Below, piece by piece: positions 13,352-15,005 of a stretch of 15,005 bases of DNA; within the stretch, counting starts at the first letter, position 1, and every line of letters begins with the position of its first letter. Origin of the DNA: Bacteroidales bacterium (lineage in GTDB: Bacteria > Bacteroidota > Bacteroidia > Bacteroidales > UBA7960); assembly GCA_007132395.1 (NCBI GenBank), contig SLOR01000164.1, positions 1 through 15,005 on the forward strand, read 5' to 3'. The notes under the pieces are model-generated. The model did not search any database and was not told the DNA's origin. It worked only from the letters and a program-made list of their open reading frames with translations. The translations under genes and the position numbers were made by a program.

Positions 13352-15005
13352 ATGATGGATAGCCAGCACAAAAACCAGTTTATTTACACGGTGAAAGACC
13401 GCTGTAAGGTTTGTTATACCTGTGTGAGGGAGTGTCCTGCCAAAGCCATCAGGATTGTAAACGGGCAGGCCGAAATTATTCCTGACCGGTGCATTGTTTG
13501 CGGCAACTGTGTGAAAGTATGCAGCCGCGAAGCCAAAATGTTTTCCTTTGCCATTGACCGGGTAAAAAAGCTTTTAAACGGCCCCGAAAAGGTGGCTGCC
13601 ATCGTGGCACCCAGTATTGCCGGCGAGTTTATTGATATCAGCAACTACCAGAAACTAGTGGGAATGGTGCGTGCCCTGGGTTTCGATTTTGTAAATGAGG
13701 TAGCCTTTGGTGCCGAGCTGGTAGCACATCAGTACAAGTTGCTGTTGCATGAAAACAGAAAGCAGACTTACATTTCCACATCCTGTCCTGCCATAGTTAG
13801 CTACGTGGAAAAACATCACCCACAGATAATTAAGTCGCTGGCTCCTATTGTATCACCCATGATTGCTACTGCCCAGGTACTGCACGAAATGTACCCTGAT
13901 AACCTGAAAGTAGTTTTTATCGGCCCATGTATTGCCAAAAAAGGAGAAGCAAGCCTTTCGCAGTTTAAGGGACTGGTGCATGAAGTGATTTCTTTTACCG
14001 AGCTGCGGCGTATGTTCAGCGAGAAGAAAATTACACAAGATGAGGTAGAACCCTCTGAGTTCGATCCGCCTATCGCAGGAAAAGGGTCGGTGTTTCCCAT
14101 CAGTGGAGGGATGCTGCAAACTGTGGATCTGGAAGAGGATTTTCTCAACGGAGAAATTGTGGTGGCCGAGGGACGACAAGATATTACCGAGGTATTAAGA
14201 GAGTTTGAAGAAGGATATCTGGAAGCCAAACTGTTCGACCTGCTTTGCTGCAATGGCTGCATTAATGGGCCGGGTATGAGCAACAGGCATCAGTTTTTCC
14301 TCAAGCGGAAAAACATCAGCAATTTCGCCAAAAGGCAGTTTGATCGGCTGGAGCCCGGAGAATGGGAGAAAAACATGGAAAAATACTCCAAAATCAAACT
14401 CGACAGGTACTTTATTGCCGACGACCAGCGGTTTTCCTCCAACATCTCTGAAGAGGAAATCAACCGGGTAAAAGAAAAGCTGGGGATAAAAAGCCAGGAT
14501 GACGAACTAAACTGCATGGCATGTGGTTACGAAACCTGCCATGAGCATGCCGTGGCTATCATAAAGGGTATTGCCGAAACGGAAATGTGCCTGCCCTATA
14601 CCATCGATAAGCTTCACGAATACATCAAGGAACTGGATGTTTCCAATAAAATGCTGGCTTCCACTCAGGCGGCCCTTAAGCAGTCGGAAAAGCTGGCCTC
14701 CATGGGGCAACTGGCTGCCGGTATCGCCCATGAGGTAAACAATCCACTGGGCGTAGTAATCATGTATGCGCATTTGCTGCTTGACGAAATAGAGCCTGAC
14801 TCACCTTACTACCGCGACCTGAAGCTGATCGTGGATCAGGCCGACCGTTGCAAGAAGATTGTGGGTGGATTGCTTAACTTTGCCAGGAAAAGCAAAGTTA
14901 ATATCGAAGAAATCAAAATTCGTTCCTTGATAAAGAATAGCCTTAAAGCCGTTGTAATGCCCGAAAATGTTGGCCTTAAAATCGAAATGCATACACACAC
15001 AACAG
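13352..15005 (+). CDS. HydS-like [FeFe]-hydrogenase sensor fused to a histidine kinase, C-terminus beyond the window
   Basis: The visible 551 residues begin at ATG 13352 (a second ATG follows at once at 13355). Seen in order: a 2x[4Fe-4S] ferredoxin (Cys18, 21, 24, 28 and Cys47, 50, 53, 57), an H-domain with L1 STSCP (Cys145), L2 GPCIAKK (Cys193) and L3 CCNGCINGPG (Cys299, Cys303), a C-x2-CG-x4-C-x16-C motif (Cys388, 391, 396, 413), a helical linker, and a HisKA domain with phospho-accepting His460 in GIAHEVNNPLG. The ATPase domain should follow outside the window. All four usual H-cluster cysteines are present; Ser144 replaces the proton-transfer Cys of catalytic enzymes, in line with a sensor. 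The fusion matches group C1 of the [FeFe]-hydrogenases, proposed H2-sensing kinases. It follows hydA by 39 bp and is probably in the same operon. Its response regulator is expected downstream. Confidence 0.88.
   Translation, partial: MMDSQHKNQFIYTVKDRCKVCYTCVRECPAKAIRIVNGQAEIIPDRCIVCGNCVKVCSREAKMFSFAIDRVKKLLNGPEKVAAIVAPSIAGEFIDISNYQKLVGMVRALGFDFVNEVAFGAELVAHQYKLLLHENRKQTYISTSCPAIVSYVEKHHPQIIKSLAPIVSPMIATAQVLHEMYPDNLKVVFIGPCIAKKGEASLSQFKGLVHEVISFTELRRMFSEKKITQDEVEPSEFDPPIAGKGSVFPISGGMLQTVDLEEDFLNGEIVVAEGRQDITEVLREFEEGYLEAKLFDLLCCNGCINGPGMSNRHQFFLKRKNISNFAKRQFDRLEPGEWEKNMEKYSKIKLDRYFIADDQRFSSNISEEEINRVKEKLGIKSQDDELNCMACGYETCHEHAVAIIKGIAETEMCLPYTIDKLHEYIKELDVSNKMLASTQAALKQSEKLASMGQLAAGIAHEVNNPLGVVIMYAHLLLDEIEPDSPYYRDLKLIVDQADRCKKIVGGLLNFARKSKVNIEEIKIRSLIKNSLKAVVMPENVGLKIEMHTHTT

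Overview
The window looks like chromosomal DNA from an anaerobic member of the Bacteroidota, probably a Bacteroidales-type fermenter. Evidence: a promoter with the Bacteroidota TTTG-N19-TANNTTTG form, start codons without strong Shine-Dalgarno sequences, a long PAS-rich hybrid histidine kinase, and close relatives of clostridial/Thermotoga-type [FeFe]-hydrogenase genes. The family cannot be named from the sequence. No tRNA, rRNA, CRISPR array, insertion sequence or phage gene was seen.

Region 1 (1-1930, minus strand): ribD (riboflavin biosynthesis) followed 4 bp later by a DMT/EamA-family membrane transporter that runs off the left edge. A very clear intrinsic terminator ends 4 nt before the ribD start codon. 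Region 2 (1984-5459, minus strand): a 1037-residue membrane hybrid kinase (PAS-PAS-PAS-HisKA-HATPase-REC-HPt) behind an AT-rich 362-bp upstream region that holds a textbook Bacteroidota promoter and a cluster of AATCAGT repeats.

Region 3 (5460-15005) is the core: two divergent operons of [FeFe]-hydrogenase-family genes separated by 318 bp. Leftward: a small [2Fe-2S] thioredoxin-like ferredoxin, a sensory-type (HydS-like) [FeFe]-hydrogenase homologue with a C-terminal PAS domain, and a SpoIIE/PP2C phosphatase with an extra C-terminal domain. Rightward: hydC, hydB and hydA, which look like a trimeric, NAD(H)- and ferredoxin-linked (bifurcating-type) hydrogenase, then a second HydS-like protein fused to a histidine kinase and cut off by the window end. 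The inferred logic is an H2 or redox circuit: the trimer exchanges electrons between H2, NAD(H) and ferredoxin, while two paralogous H-cluster-type sensors report to two outputs, a kinase and a Ser/Thr phosphatase. Neither the downstream response regulator nor the HydE/F/G maturases are in the window.

The most interesting point is that the catalytic-looking HydA keeps every Fe-S and H-cluster cysteine but has lost many residues that normally line the H-cluster and carry protons. HydB has an altered FMN/NADH motif, and the PAS-type sensor lacks one of the four cysteines that usually hold the H-cluster cubane. The locus may therefore be a divergent or repurposed hydrogenase system. Comparisons with reference proteins were made from memory, without alignments.
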